The notes below the pieces were generated by a model. It was not told the origin of the DNA. It ran no database searches and was given only the letters and a program-made list of their open reading frames with translations. Of a stretch of 64,000 nt of DNA, positions 38,965 to 48,303 are shown one piece after another (the first letter of the stretch is position 1; the number at the start of each line of letters is the position of its first letter). This DNA comes from Porphyrobacter sp. AAP60 (lineage in GTDB: Bacteria; Pseudomonadota; Alphaproteobacteria; Sphingomonadales; Sphingomonadaceae): positions 620,001-684,000 of the forward strand of contig NZ_LJHV01000002.1 of assembly GCF_001296025.1 (NCBI RefSeq). The letters run 5' to 3'. Made by a program: the position numbers and the translations under genes.

Positions 38965-39060
38965 GGTCTATCCTTCAGTCACGCTCAAAAAGTCGGCCCC
39001 GCTTAACGTCGGCGGCGCGATTGTAAAGCACGAGCGCCCGTTCACGCCGTGCATCTTGCC

Positions 39061-39585
39061 TTACTTTTCGAGAGCCCGCACCGCGGCGAGTGTCTTTTCC
39101 ACATGGCCGCGATAATCCGCATTGGAATGAACCGCCACGATCTTGCCATCACGGGCAATCACATAGGAGGTGCGGTTCGATAGGCCGGAACCGCCCATTG
39201 CAACATCATAGGCGGCGATGACCTTGGGGCTGGCAACGCCGACCGGAAAGGCATCGCGGCATTCTTCGCGGCTGAAGCGCTTGAGCGTTTCGATATCGTC
39301 GCCCGACATGCCGATCACGCTGGCGCCTGCTGCCTTGAACTGCGGTATTGCCTCGGCAAAGGCATTGGCTTCCAGCGTGCAGCCTTGCGTGAATGCCTTG
39401 GGGTAGAAATACAGCACAACCGGTCCCTTGGCCAAGGCGGCGGACAGCGTGAAGCCGAACTCTTTGCCTGCCAAGGCGGCGCGCGTAGCAAAGGCGGGTG
39501 CCTTTTCGCCGGCAGGCAATTCAGCAGCGGCAGGGGTCGCGGCAAAAGCAAGCGCCGTAGCGGCCAACAAGATGGTGTGTTTCAT
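39061..39585 (-). CDS. Exported peroxiredoxin (BCP/PrxQ type)
   Basis: The protein of about 174 residues removes peroxides through a reactive cysteine. It starts MKHTILLAATALAFAATPAA, a clear signal peptide, so it acts in the periplasm. The active site is YPKAFTQGCTLEA, matching the PxxxTxxC pattern of bacterioferritin-comigratory proteins. A second cysteine in FSREECRDAFP may be the resolving residue. It lacks any linked thioredoxin-like reductase. ATG 39585 is used; the frame opens three codons earlier. It sits just downstream of the PBP1A gene. Confidence 0.9.
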   Translation of the reverse strand: MKHTILLAATALAFAATPAAAELPAGEKAPAFATRAALAGKEFGFTLSAALAKGPVVLYFYPKAFTQGCTLEANAFAEAIPQFKAAGASVIGMSGDDIETLKRFSREECRDAFPVGVASPKVIAAYDVAMGGSGLSNRTSYVIARDGKIVAVHSNADYRGHVEKTLAAVRALEK

Positions 39586-39627
39586 GTCAGGCAAACCCGT
39601 GATCGGCAGCGTGGTTCCGGCAACCGC

Positions 39628-42150
39628 TCAATATACCCCGCCCTGCTGCTCGACAAAGCTGGGCGGCCGTTCTTCGACCGGATCGACCACGGCGCTTTCG
39701 GCATTCCGGCGGCCGGCACGGATCAATTCAAGGATCTCGTTGCGCTTGGAAGCGATGGCGTCCTGCCGAGTGTAACGTTCAGGCTCGGAGTCGGGCTTGA
39801 AAGCTTCCCAGATGGTCGCCGATCGGGGATCATCGGTGGGCCAGCCATCATACACGCGCTTGCCCGAGCTGCGATCCACCCGCACCATCCGCACGCCCTC
39901 TGGAGCGACTGCTGGCAGATCGGACCACCTCGGCTTGGTTTTTTCGATTAGGCTTTTGATGATTGGCGCGGAAATGGTGCCGCCAAAAGCATAGCCACCC
40001 ATGTTGCGCGGCTGGTCAAAACCCACATAGGCGCCCGCGATCATCTGCTGGGTGCCGCCAATGAACCATACATCCTTGGGCCCGGTGGTGGTGCCCGTCT
40101 TGCCGAACAATGGCAGATTGAGAGGGTTCAGCACCGTCGCCGTCCCTCGGCTTACCGCGCCGCGCAGCATGTGCATGACCTGAAAAGCGGTGCGCGCATC
40201 CATCGCCTGCTGACCCTTGATACCAAGGCGCGGCATCGCCTTGCCGTCCCACTTCGGCATCGAACATCCGCGACAATCGCGGTTGTCGGCACGCCAAACG
40301 ACCTTGCCCCGGCGATCCTGCACGTAATCGATCACAGTGGGCTGGTTCAGCCGCCCGTGGTTGGCCAGCGCGCTATATGCCGAAACCATTTTCACAAGGG
40401 TGGTCTCGCCCGCCCCAAGCGCAGTCGAGGGATAGGCCGGAAACTTGCCGATGCCGAGCTTTTCGATACCCTTGACGACATTCGGCATGCCCGCGCTCAT
40501 GCCGATCTGCACGGTCATGATATTCTGCGACTGTTCAAGACCATACCGCATCGGGAACTGGCCGGCGCGTCCGCCGCGGATGCACTTTTCGCCAAGGTTT
40601 GCGCCCTGATAGTAACAGAACCGCGAGTTATCGATCTGGGTCGAAGGGGTCATTCCGCTATCCAGCCCAGCCGCATAGACGAACGGCTTGATAGTCGATC
40701 CCGGCTGGCGCATCGCTTGGGTCGCCCGATTGAAATCGGAAATGCGGTGATCGAAACCGCCCTGCATTGCCAATACGCGGCCCGACTGCGCGGATTGCAA
40801 CACCAATGCGCCTTGCGCTTCGGGAATGGTGCGCACCTGCCAGCCATCGCCAAGCGGGCTTGCTGCGATCACGTCGCCTGCTTTCAAAGCATTGGGCAAC
40901 CCGCTGAGAGGTGATTGGCTGCCATCGGCAAAACCGATCTGCGCGGATGATCCGCTGCGGCTGGTGACAACGCCGACCCGCCAGTCGCGATAATTCACGC
41001 CGAGCGGTGAACTGGCCAACTGACCGGCCCAATTGCCCGCGCTCACATCGATAGTGGCGATCGGCCCGCTCCAACCGCGTCCGCCGTGATAGCGCAGCAG
41101 GCCTTCGCGCAACGCGTCGCGCGCAGCGATTTGCATTTCGGGATCAAGCGAAGTGCGCACCCACAATCCGCCCGCATAAACGCTGTTGCCGCCATCCTCG
41201 GCAGTTTCGCCGAATCGCTCGATCAGCTCGCGGCGCACTTCTTCGAGGAAATAACCAGCATCGACGCTGCGTTCGCTGCGCTGGGTGACGAGGCCCAACG
41301 GTTTGGCCGCAGCAGCCCGACGATCAGAGCCGGTTATGAAGCCATTGGCTTCCATCTGCCCCAACACAAAATTGCGCCGTCCAAGCGCCGCCTGTTCCTG
41401 ACCCTTGCGCCCATACCGCTCCGGCGCTTTGGGCAGGATGGCCAGGAATGCCATCTCGTGCAATTCGAGATCACCGACATCCTTGTCGAAATAGGCCCGC
41501 GCGGCGGCCTGCACGCCAAAGCTGCGCCGCCCTAGCGGAATCTCGTTTAGGTAGAGTTCGAGGATCTCCTGCTTGGTCAGCACCTGTTCGATGCGGCCGG
41601 CGAGGATCATTTCCTTCAACTTGCGGGTGACCGAATATTCATCGCCCAGAAGCAGGTTCTTGGCGACCTGCTGGGTGATCGTGGAACCGCCAACGGCGCG
41701 CTCGCCCGAGCCCATCTTGCTGGCATAATCGAACACCGCATTGGCCGTGCCGAAGAAATCGACACCACCATGGCTGAAGAAGGTCTTGTCCTCGGCGGAA
41801 AGATAGGATTCGATCAGCTGCTCGGGGAAATCGGCATATTGCAGCTGCACCCGGCGTTCGCGGGCGTAGGAGTGGACGATTTCGCCGTCATTGCCGCGCA
41901 CAACGGTCGGCAACGGGGTTTCGTAAGTCAGGAGCGCCTCTGCCTCGGGAAGATCATTGGCGAGCCAGACAAACACCGCGATCCACAGCGCCACGACCGC
42001 CCCGAAGGCAAGCGCGATCAGCTTGAACCAGAGGCTTTGACGCCATTTTTCGGCAAACCACGCCGCAGCGCCGCCGACATCGCGGTTGATGCGGTAACGC
42101 AGGTAAGCCCAGTTGGTGCGGGCTTCGGTGACAGGGCTCTGCTCGGTCAT
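39628..42150 (-). CDS. mrcA: Penicillin-binding protein 1A (bifunctional)
   Basis: This 840-residue enzyme polymerises and cross-links peptidoglycan. A membrane anchor lies at about 43-64. The glycosyltransferase domain has SYLSAEDKTFFSHGGVD and GGSTITQQVAKNLLL. The transpeptidase domain shows the serine motif QPGSTIKPFVYAA, then SQN, and KTGTTTGPKDVWF as the KTG motif. The C-terminal tail after the transpeptidase is about 100 residues and carries RSSGKRVYDGWPTDD. The gene lies 54 bases after the amidase gene, forming a cell-wall pair, with the peroxiredoxin next. Confidence 0.95.
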   Translation of the reverse strand: MTEQSPVTEARTNWAYLRYRINRDVGGAAAWFAEKWRQSLWFKLIALAFGAVVALWIAVFVWLANDLPEAEALLTYETPLPTVVRGNDGEIVHSYARERRVQLQYADFPEQLIESYLSAEDKTFFSHGGVDFFGTANAVFDYASKMGSGERAVGGSTITQQVAKNLLLGDEYSVTRKLKEMILAGRIEQVLTKQEILELYLNEIPLGRRSFGVQAAARAYFDKDVGDLELHEMAFLAILPKAPERYGRKGQEQAALGRRNFVLGQMEANGFITGSDRRAAAAKPLGLVTQRSERSVDAGYFLEEVRRELIERFGETAEDGGNSVYAGGLWVRTSLDPEMQIAARDALREGLLRYHGGRGWSGPIATIDVSAGNWAGQLASSPLGVNYRDWRVGVVTSRSGSSAQIGFADGSQSPLSGLPNALKAGDVIAASPLGDGWQVRTIPEAQGALVLQSAQSGRVLAMQGGFDHRISDFNRATQAMRQPGSTIKPFVYAAGLDSGMTPSTQIDNSRFCYYQGANLGEKCIRGGRAGQFPMRYGLEQSQNIMTVQIGMSAGMPNVVKGIEKLGIGKFPAYPSTALGAGETTLVKMVSAYSALANHGRLNQPTVIDYVQDRRGKVVWRADNRDCRGCSMPKWDGKAMPRLGIKGQQAMDARTAFQVMHMLRGAVSRGTATVLNPLNLPLFGKTGTTTGPKDVWFIGGTQQMIAGAYVGFDQPRNMGGYAFGGTISAPIIKSLIEKTKPRWSDLPAVAPEGVRMVRVDRSSGKRVYDGWPTDDPRSATIWEAFKPDSEPERYTRQDAIASKRNEILELIRAGRRNAESAVVDPVEERPPSFVEQQGGVY

Positions 42151-42204
42151 GGGCGAGGCGCAACTAGCACGCAGGTGGCAGACATTGCTAGCCGGTTTCC
42201 ATTC

Positions 42205-43104
42205 CTATTCCCCGTCCATGCCAGTATCGGCGCGGCGCGCGAAATAGACGCGGATCGCACGGGCAAGAACGGCGGCGTACTGCGCCCGTCCTTCCTGTGT
42301 CGTCAGTCGCGCCCGGTCAGACCGGTTGGTGACAAAGCCGCTCTCAAACAGAACCGAAGGCACATCAGGCGCGCGCAGCACTGCCAGCGCCGCCGAACGG
42401 CGCGGCTGGGGCACAAAGGCGAGCCGCTGCTCGCCTTCTCGCAGCACAAGACCGGCAAATTCCAAAGCGCTTTCCTGCGTGCGTTGCTGCGATAGTTCGA
42501 CCAGAATCGCGCTGACCGCCGCGCTCGCTCCGTCGATGGCGATGCCGTTCAGCCGGTCGGCATCGTTCTCGCGCGCGGCAAAGCGCGCCGCCGCCTCGTT
42601 CGATGCCTCGTTCGAAAGAGTGTAGACGCTCGCCCCGCTGACATCTTCGCGCTCTCCGGCAGAATCGGCGTGGATCGAAACGAACAGGTCGGCATTCAGT
42701 TGCCGCGCGATTTCGGGGCGGTGCGGCAGTGGCAGAATGCGATCATCATCGCGCGTCAACGCCACGCGGATGCCGCCCTGCTGCAGCAATTCGTCTCGCA
42801 GGGCGATCGCGATGGCCAGAGTGATGTCCTTTTCATTGATCTTGCGCCCTTCCGGGTCGGTGCCGATCGCGCCGGGATCGCGCCCGCCGTGTCCGGCATC
42901 GATCACCACCAGCGGCCGCGCAGGATCATCAGGCCCGGCGACGGGCGGTAATTTGACCGGGTCGGCTGCTTCATCCACCGCGAAGCGCAGCACATAGTCC
43001 CGGCCCCATTGCGGAACGGGGATCATCGTGCCCGACGCAGCAGCCCCGCCCAGCAACACGGCAGGCACCAGCAATACGATCAGCAGCAGAGTGCGAAAGC
43101 TCAT
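42205..43104 (-). CDS. N-acetylmuramoyl-L-alanine amidase
   Basis: The 299-residue enzyme is a zinc amidase that cuts peptide stems from glycan strands, as AmiA/B/C do in cell separation. Zinc-ligand segments are VVIDAGHGGRDPGAIG, a glutamate further on, and LFVSIHADSAG; the final catalytic Glu lies in VLFESGFVTNRSD. It begins with a hydrophobic signal (FRTLLLIVLLVPAVLLGG). It lacks the AMIN targeting domain. ATG 43104 is chosen; the frame open to 43485 reaches into the rne leader and is rejected. It is coupled with PBP1A. Confidence 0.92.
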   Translation of the reverse strand: MSFRTLLLIVLLVPAVLLGGAAASGTMIPVPQWGRDYVLRFAVDEAADPVKLPPVAGPDDPARPLVVIDAGHGGRDPGAIGTDPEGRKINEKDITLAIAIALRDELLQQGGIRVALTRDDDRILPLPHRPEIARQLNADLFVSIHADSAGEREDVSGASVYTLSNEASNEAAARFAARENDADRLNGIAIDGASAAVSAILVELSQQRTQESALEFAGLVLREGEQRLAFVPQPRRSAALAVLRAPDVPSVLFESGFVTNRSDRARLTTQEGRAQYAAVLARAIRVYFARRADTGMDGE

Positions 43105-43543
43105 TATGGCAGGTTGCTTACGTTCTAGGCATGGAGAAACGCAATAGAGTTGCGGGGTTTGCCCCACAGTGCTAGCGATAGTGCCAGAGGGGCTGCAATC
43201 AGGCGTATGTGCGTCATGGTCGCCAGCCTCTTGTGCCGGATCGCACCGTTTCCTTCGGTATCCGGCCAAGAACAGGTTGATGCAGTGACGAGACGTTTTT
43301 CCCCGCAAATCAGCATGATGCGCAACTTGCGCTTTATTGCTGTTGCGGGCCAAAACGCGGCCCAAGGTTCGCCAACGCGCCGCACGTCCATCAATGCAGA
43401 CACGAGCTTCGCGCTGATTGCCCTTTGCGGGCCCGGCGCGACAATCCCTTCCGGCGCAGCCTTCGGTCACGCCGGCCCATCCCACATTTTGCGCTCCCTT
43501 GATGCCCCGTTGCGGGCACGGCCGGGCGCATGGAGACTATTCA
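43105..43543 (+). promoter_or_regulatory. rne: Long divergent intergenic region and rne leader
   Basis: These 439 bases separate the divergent amidase and rne genes and contain no convincing gene. Two short hairpins stand out: GGGG/CCCC at 43154-43165, framed by TG and CA, and GGGCC/GGCCC at 43347-43363. The part nearest rne is GC-rich. In other bacteria rne mRNA is autoregulated through its 5' region, so a long structured leader is plausible here. No clean promoter can be picked on either strand. Confidence 0.4.
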
Positions 43544-46360
43544 ATGACAACGCGCATGCTCATCGATGCGCGCCACCCGGAAGAAACCCGGGTGGCGGTT
43601 CTCACAGGCAACCGGATTGAGGAATTCGATTTCGAATCTGCCGAACACAAGCAGATCAAAGGCAACATCTACCTCGCCAAGGTAACCAGGGTCGAACCTT
43701 CGCTGCAGGCAGCGTTTGTGGATTTCGGCGGCAATCGCCACGGTTTCCTCGCGTTCAGCGAAATTCACCCCGACTACTACCAGATCCCCAAGGCTGATCG
43801 CGACGCGCTGCTGGCTGAAGATGCCGAAGCTGCCGAAGAAGAAGAACGCCTGCGCGCCGAGGAAGAAGACGAAGGCATCTCCCCCGGCGACGAATATGAC
43901 GCCGAAGACGAAAGCGGCGGCGCACTTGCCGAAGACATGGCCGAAAACGGGGTCGAGGAAATCGACACTTCCGACAAGGATAATGTCGCCACCATCGAAG
44001 ATGGCGCGTCGGATGATGATGGCGGTGATGACGACAGCGGCGATGACGACAGCGGCGATGACGACAAAACCGGCGAAGAAACCGGCGAAGACGGCGAACA
44101 GGATCGCGGCCGGGGCCGCCGCGGACGTCGCCGTCAGGGCAGCAGCAAGGGCAATGGCGGGGCCAATGGTTCAGGCCGCAGCCGCGCCAAGCAGGTCGAC
44201 GAAGTGCGCGCCAAGCGTCAGGAACTGCGTCGGCGCTACAAGATCCAGGACGTAATCCAGCGCCGCCAGGTATTGCTGGTGCAGGTCGTGAAAGAAGAAC
44301 GCGGCAACAAGGGCGCCGCGCTGACAACCTATCTCAGCCTTGCCGGGCGTTATACCGTGCTGATGCCGAACAGCACCAGCGGCGGCGGGATCAGCCGCAA
44401 GATCAGCTCGACTAGCGATCGCAAGCGTCTGAAAGACATGGTCTCCGATCTCAAGCTGCCGCGCAGCATGGGTCTGATTGTGCGCACCGCCGGTCTCAGC
44501 CGCACCAAGCCCGAGATCAAGCGTGACTTCGATTACCTCGCCCGTGTGTGGGACGAAATCCGCGAAAAGACGCTCGCCTCGGTCGCACCGGCGCTGATCC
44601 ATTCGGACAGCGACCTGATCAAGCGCGCAATCCGCGACATCTACAACAAGGAAATCGAGGAAGTCGTCGTCGAGGGCGAGGATGGCTACAAGTCGGCCAA
44701 GGCCTTCATGAAGCTGCTGATGCCCAGCCACGCACGGCGGGTAAAGGCCTATTCCGATCCCGTCCCGCTGTTCCAGCGTTACGGTGCGGAAGACCAGCTG
44801 CGTGCAATGTATGACCCGATGGTGCAGCTGAAATCGGGCGGCTATCTGATCATCAACCCCACCGAAGCGCTGGTGTCGATCGACATCAACTCCGGGCGTT
44901 CCACCAAGGAACACGGGATCGAAGCGACCGCGCTGCACACCAATCTGGAAGCGGCCAAGGAAATCGCCCGCCAACTGCGCCTGCGCGACATGGCCGGTCT
45001 GGTCGTGATCGACTTCATCGACATGGAATATTCGGGCAACGTCCGCAAAGTCGAAAAGGCGATGAAGGACGCGCTGAAGAATGATCGCGCCCGCATCCAG
45101 GTGGGCCGCATCTCTAGCTTCGGGCTGATGGAAATGAGCCGCCAGCGCCTGCGCACCGGCGTGCTTGAAGCCACCACCCGCGCCTGTCCGCATTGTGACG
45201 GCACCGGTCTTGTCCGCACAGCTTCTTCGGCCGGGCTTTCCGCCTTGCGGCTGATCGAGGACGAGGCAGCGCGCGGCAAGGGCACGCTGATCCGTCTGGC
45301 GGCAAGCACCGAAGCGGCGATCTATCTGCTGAATGAAAAGCGCGCCGATCTGGTCGAGATCGAACAGCGTTATGGCGTCGCTGTCGAAGTGGTGCCCGAA
45401 GGCGAGGATGAAGGCGCGAAAATGAGCGTCTCCAGCGCCGGACCGCGTCCTGCCGAGGCGCCCAAGTTTGAGCCGATCATCGATGATGACGAGGACGAGG
45501 AGCTCCCGGAGGAAGAAGAGGATTCTGCCGAGGAGGAAGAAGAGCAGCGCGAGCCGCGTGCGCGCCGTGAACGCCGCGATTCGGCCGAGAGCGATGACGA
45601 GGCGGGTCGCAAGAAGAAGCGCCGCCGCCGCCGTGGCGGTCGCAATCGCAGCCGTGGTGACCGTGAAGACGGCGCTGAAGGCGAAGGCGAAAACGACGCA
45701 GCAGGCGACAATGACGACGGTGATGCCGGTGATGACAACGCCCAAGCCGGCAACGAAGCACAGCAGGCCGATGGCGATGATGGCGCAACCGATAGCGAAG
45801 GGCGTCCCAAAAAGCGTCGCCGCCGCGGTGGTCGTGGCCGCAAGCGCCGCTCGGACGAGGGTGCTGAGGGCGAAAACGCCGATGGCGAACCGCAGGATCG
45901 CAGCGATGACGGCAGCAATGACAGCGGTGATGACAATGTGACCACCGCTGAACCGGAAGCCGACACCGTCCCAGCAGTTGAAGCCGAACCGGTCGCCGTG
46001 GAAGAAGCCCCTGCCGAAAAGCCCAAGCGCAAGCGGGCCCCGCGCAAGACCAAGGCGATGCTGGCCGCAGAAGCCGAAGCTGCCGCCGCGGCCGAAGCAG
46101 AAGCTCCGCCGATCGCCGAAGCCCCTGCCGAGCCAGAAGCCGTTGCTGAAGAAGCTCCGGCAGAAAAGCCCAAGCGCAAGCGGGCTCCGCGCAAGGCCAA
46201 GGTGGCTGAACCGGCTGCAGCGGAAGTCGCGGAAATCCCTGTGCCTGAAGCTGAAACAGCTACGCCCGAGCAACCGACTGCCGAAGCGCCGCCCCAAGCG
46301 TCTGCAGACAGCGACGGCAAGCCGCGCCGTGGCTGGTGGCAACGCACTTTCGGCGAATAA
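43544..46360 (+). CDS. rne: Ribonuclease E/G with acidic S1 insert and basic tail
   Basis: This endonuclease starts mRNA decay and processes rRNA. Residue 1 is the M of MTTRMLIDARHPEETRVAVL. The S1 domain (about 35-255) is split by an acidic insert of about 120 residues (Asp/Glu-rich) before the second half at YKIQDVIQRRQVLLVQVVKE. The catalytic DNase I-like core has SIDINSGRSTKE and VVIDFIDMEYSG, and the zinc link is CPHCDGTG. The C-terminal 300 residues are disordered and alternately acidic and Arg-rich, then carry repeats, ending in GWWQRTFGE. Such tails bind RNA and degradosome partners. The frame opens at 43418, but ATG 43544 fits the family. Confidence 0.95.
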   Translation: MTTRMLIDARHPEETRVAVLTGNRIEEFDFESAEHKQIKGNIYLAKVTRVEPSLQAAFVDFGGNRHGFLAFSEIHPDYYQIPKADRDALLAEDAEAAEEEERLRAEEEDEGISPGDEYDAEDESGGALAEDMAENGVEEIDTSDKDNVATIEDGASDDDGGDDDSGDDDSGDDDKTGEETGEDGEQDRGRGRRGRRRQGSSKGNGGANGSGRSRAKQVDEVRAKRQELRRRYKIQDVIQRRQVLLVQVVKEERGNKGAALTTYLSLAGRYTVLMPNSTSGGGISRKISSTSDRKRLKDMVSDLKLPRSMGLIVRTAGLSRTKPEIKRDFDYLARVWDEIREKTLASVAPALIHSDSDLIKRAIRDIYNKEIEEVVVEGEDGYKSAKAFMKLLMPSHARRVKAYSDPVPLFQRYGAEDQLRAMYDPMVQLKSGGYLIINPTEALVSIDINSGRSTKEHGIEATALHTNLEAAKEIARQLRLRDMAGLVVIDFIDMEYSGNVRKVEKAMKDALKNDRARIQVGRISSFGLMEMSRQRLRTGVLEATTRACPHCDGTGLVRTASSAGLSALRLIEDEAARGKGTLIRLAASTEAAIYLLNEKRADLVEIEQRYGVAVEVVPEGEDEGAKMSVSSAGPRPAEAPKFEPIIDDDEDEELPEEEEDSAEEEEEQREPRARRERRDSAESDDEAGRKKKRRRRRGGRNRSRGDREDGAEGEGENDAAGDNDDGDAGDDNAQAGNEAQQADGDDGATDSEGRPKKRRRRGGRGRKRRSDEGAEGENADGEPQDRSDDGSNDSGDDNVTTAEPEADTVPAVEAEPVAVEEAPAEKPKRKRAPRKTKAMLAAEAEAAAAAEAEAPPIAEAPAEPEAVAEEAPAEKPKRKRAPRKAKVAEPAAAEVAEIPVPEAETATPEQPTAEAPPQASADSDGKPRRGWWQRTFGE
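44027..44066 (+). repeat. rne: Tandem 15-base repeat in the rne acidic insert
   Basis: GATGACGACAGCGGC occurs twice in tandem (44027-44041, 44042-44056), followed by a partial third copy to 44066. It encodes the DDDSG repeats of the acidic insert. Copy number could vary between strains by slippage while preserving frame. Confidence 0.8.
46001..46201 (+). repeat. rne: Duplicated Arg/Lys segment near the rne 3' end
   Basis: Two copies of a 54-base segment start at 46001 and 46148, 147 bases apart. Both encode the motif EEAPAEKPKRKRAPRK with few base differences. The repeat probably marks an RNA- or partner-binding element that was duplicated inside the disordered tail. The 49-residue spacing keeps the frame. 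Confidence 0.75.
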
Positions 46361-46391
46361 GCCGGGCCTGTCTGGCTAACAGAAGATCACG

Positions 46392-46424
46392 GGGCGGGAG
46401 CAGGCAACTGCTTCCGCCCTTTCT
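46392..46424 (+). terminator. Intrinsic terminator of rne
   Basis: GGGCGG (46392-46397) pairs with CCGCCC (46414-46419) through a G-T wobble, then AGCAG (46399-46403) pairs with CTGCT (46408-46412) around a GCAA tetraloop. TTTCT follows at once. This 12-pair stem with U-rich tail is the strongest terminator in the window. Confidence 0.85.
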
Positions 46425-46439
46425 GTGCCCCGCCTATCG

Positions 46440-47072
46440 TCAGGCGGATTTACGGGCGATGCCCCACTCCATCCACCCGGCAAAGCGCGGCGCCTTGGGC
46501 GTGTAGCCCTGTCCCAGCGTTTCGACCGCAAAACCTGCGCCTTGCCAAGCGCCGGCGATCGGGCGGGTCAGGTGGCAACCCCCGGCAAGGCGTTTCCACA
46601 CTGGCTCGATCCGCTCCTGCCATCCGCGCACGCCATCATCAGGCGCGCGGCCATGTTCGAGAAACAGGGCCTGCCCACCGGGACGCAGGATGCGGCGCAA
46701 TTCGCGCATGACCTGCGCCGGATCATCGACCGAACACAGGGTGAAGGTGCACACCACGCAATCGAAACTGGAATCGATGAACGGAATTGCCTCGCCCCGC
46801 CCCTGTCGCAGATCTGCCACCCAGCCCATTGCCTGTGCTGCCTCCCGCGCGCTATCCAGCAGAACGGCATGAGGATCGATCCCGGCGTAGGATGTAATCG
46901 CCCCCGGATCATAAAAGGCATGGTTGATCCCGCCTCCACAGCCCAGTTCGAACACATCGCCGCGGGCCAGCGGTACGACGGCGGCGCGCCGCTTCATCAC
47001 TTGCCCCTGCGAACAGGCGCAGGTGATCAGACGCGGCATGACCTTGGCTTCGTACCAGTTCCTGATTCCCAT
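46440..47072 (-). CDS. Class I SAM-dependent methyltransferase
   Basis: The 210-residue protein has methyltransferase motif I at GDVFELGCGGGINHAFYDPG, motif II IDPHAVLL and the strand FDCVVCTFTLCSVDDP, with LRPGGQALFLEHG as motif III. The start MGIRNWYEAKVMPRLIT and the overall pattern resemble UbiE/METTL7-like small-molecule methylases that act at membranes. The substrate is unknown. ATG 47072 has GGGGGAG upstream; a frame open to 47102 has no better ribosome site. It converges with rne, the terminator lying between. Confidence 0.88.
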   Translation of the reverse strand: MGIRNWYEAKVMPRLITCACSQGQVMKRRAAVVPLARGDVFELGCGGGINHAFYDPGAITSYAGIDPHAVLLDSAREAAQAMGWVADLRQGRGEAIPFIDSSFDCVVCTFTLCSVDDPAQVMRELRRILRPGGQALFLEHGRAPDDGVRGWQERIEPVWKRLAGGCHLTRPIAGAWQGAGFAVETLGQGYTPKAPRFAGWMEWGIARKSA

Positions 47073-47151
47073 CGCGATTTGCTCCCCCCGCAAGCTTCTC
47101 ACTCAACCTAACGATGCTTGGCGCGGCAGGGAAACAGGCTAAGACGAGAGC

Positions 47152-47442
47152 ATGACAACAATTCCGGCAAACCGCCCCGCCTTTCGCTTCCACCCCCTGC
47201 TCTGGGCAGGTGCGGCGGCAATGCTGCTGGCTCCTGCCGCAGCGATGTTGCTGACCAAGGAGATGAACTGGGGCTTGGAGGATTTCGCTGTCTTCGGGTT
47301 GATGTTGACGGTGTTTAGCCTGTCGATCGAAGCCGCCTGGTACGGGCTAGACACCCGGTTGAAACGGTTTGGTGCGGCGATTTTCGCGATTCTGGTGTTC
47401 CTGATCGTATGGGCAGAGTTGGCGGTCGGCCTGTTCGATTAG
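47152..47442 (+). CDS. Small three-helix membrane protein
   Basis: The 96-residue protein has hydrophobic helices at about 15-35, 44-62 and 72-92, with polar ends. It is divergent from the methyltransferase gene (79 bases apart), and its stop overlaps that of the SDR gene by four bases. I do not recognise the family. Codon use is like the neighbours, and the frame runs cleanly from ATG 47152. Confidence 0.72.
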   Translation: MTTIPANRPAFRFHPLLWAGAAAMLLAPAAAMLLTKEMNWGLEDFAVFGLMLTVFSLSIEAAWYGLDTRLKRFGAAIFAILVFLIVWAELAVGLFD

Positions 47443-48194
47443 GGCTCAACCTCGGCGCCGCGAAAGTCGAAGACCCGTCCGGATTGCTCTGGGCCAAGGC
47501 CCGCCAGAACAGCCAAAAGATTCTTCGCTGCCTGCCGCGGCGGGGTCAATTGCCCGTCCGGCAATCCGGTCTGGAACGGCGCAGACAGCGCACTGTCCAC
47601 CGTGCCGGGATGCAATCCGACAATCACGCTTTCCGGGTGAGTGCGCGCCATTTCCAACGCGAAGTTCTTGAGCAGCATGTTGAGCGCCGATTTGCTCGCG
47701 CGGTAAGAATGCCACCCACCCAAACGATTATCGGAAATCGAACCGACACGCGCCGAAAGCGCTGCGAACAGAGATGGCTCACCGCGCGGCATCAGGGCCA
47801 GCATATGCTTGGCAACCATCGCCGGGCCGATTGTGTTGAGCGCAAACACCTGCGCCATCACTGCCGGATCAAGCCGCTTGTATGTCCGTTCAGGCCCGGT
47901 GCCATCGGGCAATGTCAGAACGCCGGTGGCACAGATGATCCATTCGGGCGGGTCGCTTCGCATCACATCGGCGGCGGCGGCAATGCTGGCTTCGCTGGCG
48001 AGATCGAAGGCGAAGGGCCGGATGGCGCCGCCCTCTGGCCCCTCCCCGCTGCGCGATCCGGCATAAATCGTTTCGCACCCACCTTCGGCGAGCGCTTCAC
48101 ACAGCGCCCGGCCAATCCCGCCCGAAGCGCCGAACACTGCGGCTTTGCGCGGCCAAGGCTTTACGCTTTTCGATACTTGTCCCGTCTTCGTCAT
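47439..48194 (-). CDS. Short-chain dehydrogenase/reductase
   Basis: The 251-residue protein is an NAD(P)-dependent SDR. The cofactor motif is AAVFGASGGIGRALCEALA. The active-site Tyr and Lys lie in SYRASKSALNMLL, preceded by the Ser in LSARVGS. The GLHPGTVDSALSAPF segment after the active site resembles the CsgA-like SDR group. The substrate is unknown. ATG 48194 is used; the frame open to 48248 lacks a ribosome site. It diverges from sdhB. Confidence 0.9.
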   Translation of the reverse strand: MTKTGQVSKSVKPWPRKAAVFGASGGIGRALCEALAEGGCETIYAGSRSGEGPEGGAIRPFAFDLASEASIAAAADVMRSDPPEWIICATGVLTLPDGTGPERTYKRLDPAVMAQVFALNTIGPAMVAKHMLALMPRGEPSLFAALSARVGSISDNRLGGWHSYRASKSALNMLLKNFALEMARTHPESVIVGLHPGTVDSALSAPFQTGLPDGQLTPPRQAAKNLLAVLAGLGPEQSGRVFDFRGAEVEP

Positions 48195-48303
48195 GGTGCT
48201 GAAGCGCCCAGGCACGCCGTTGGTTCCGGGTACCTCCGATGCATTCAACCGCCCCGCTCAACCAGTGTGCGAAACCGCGCAACATCGATGCCGCTGCACC
48301 GGG

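Noticed and set aside
43150..43620. Open plus-strand frame in the rne leader
   Set aside because: It overlaps the start of rne in a different frame, with no ribosome site or family match.
43900..44110. Short repeats as a possible CRISPR array
   Set aside because: They are in-frame tandem repeats encoding acidic residues in rne, with no spacers between units.
44171..46342. 723-codon open frame on the minus strand opposite rne
   Set aside because: It mirrors the codon bias of rne; its product is low-complexity and matches no family, while rne on the other strand has clear catalytic motifs.
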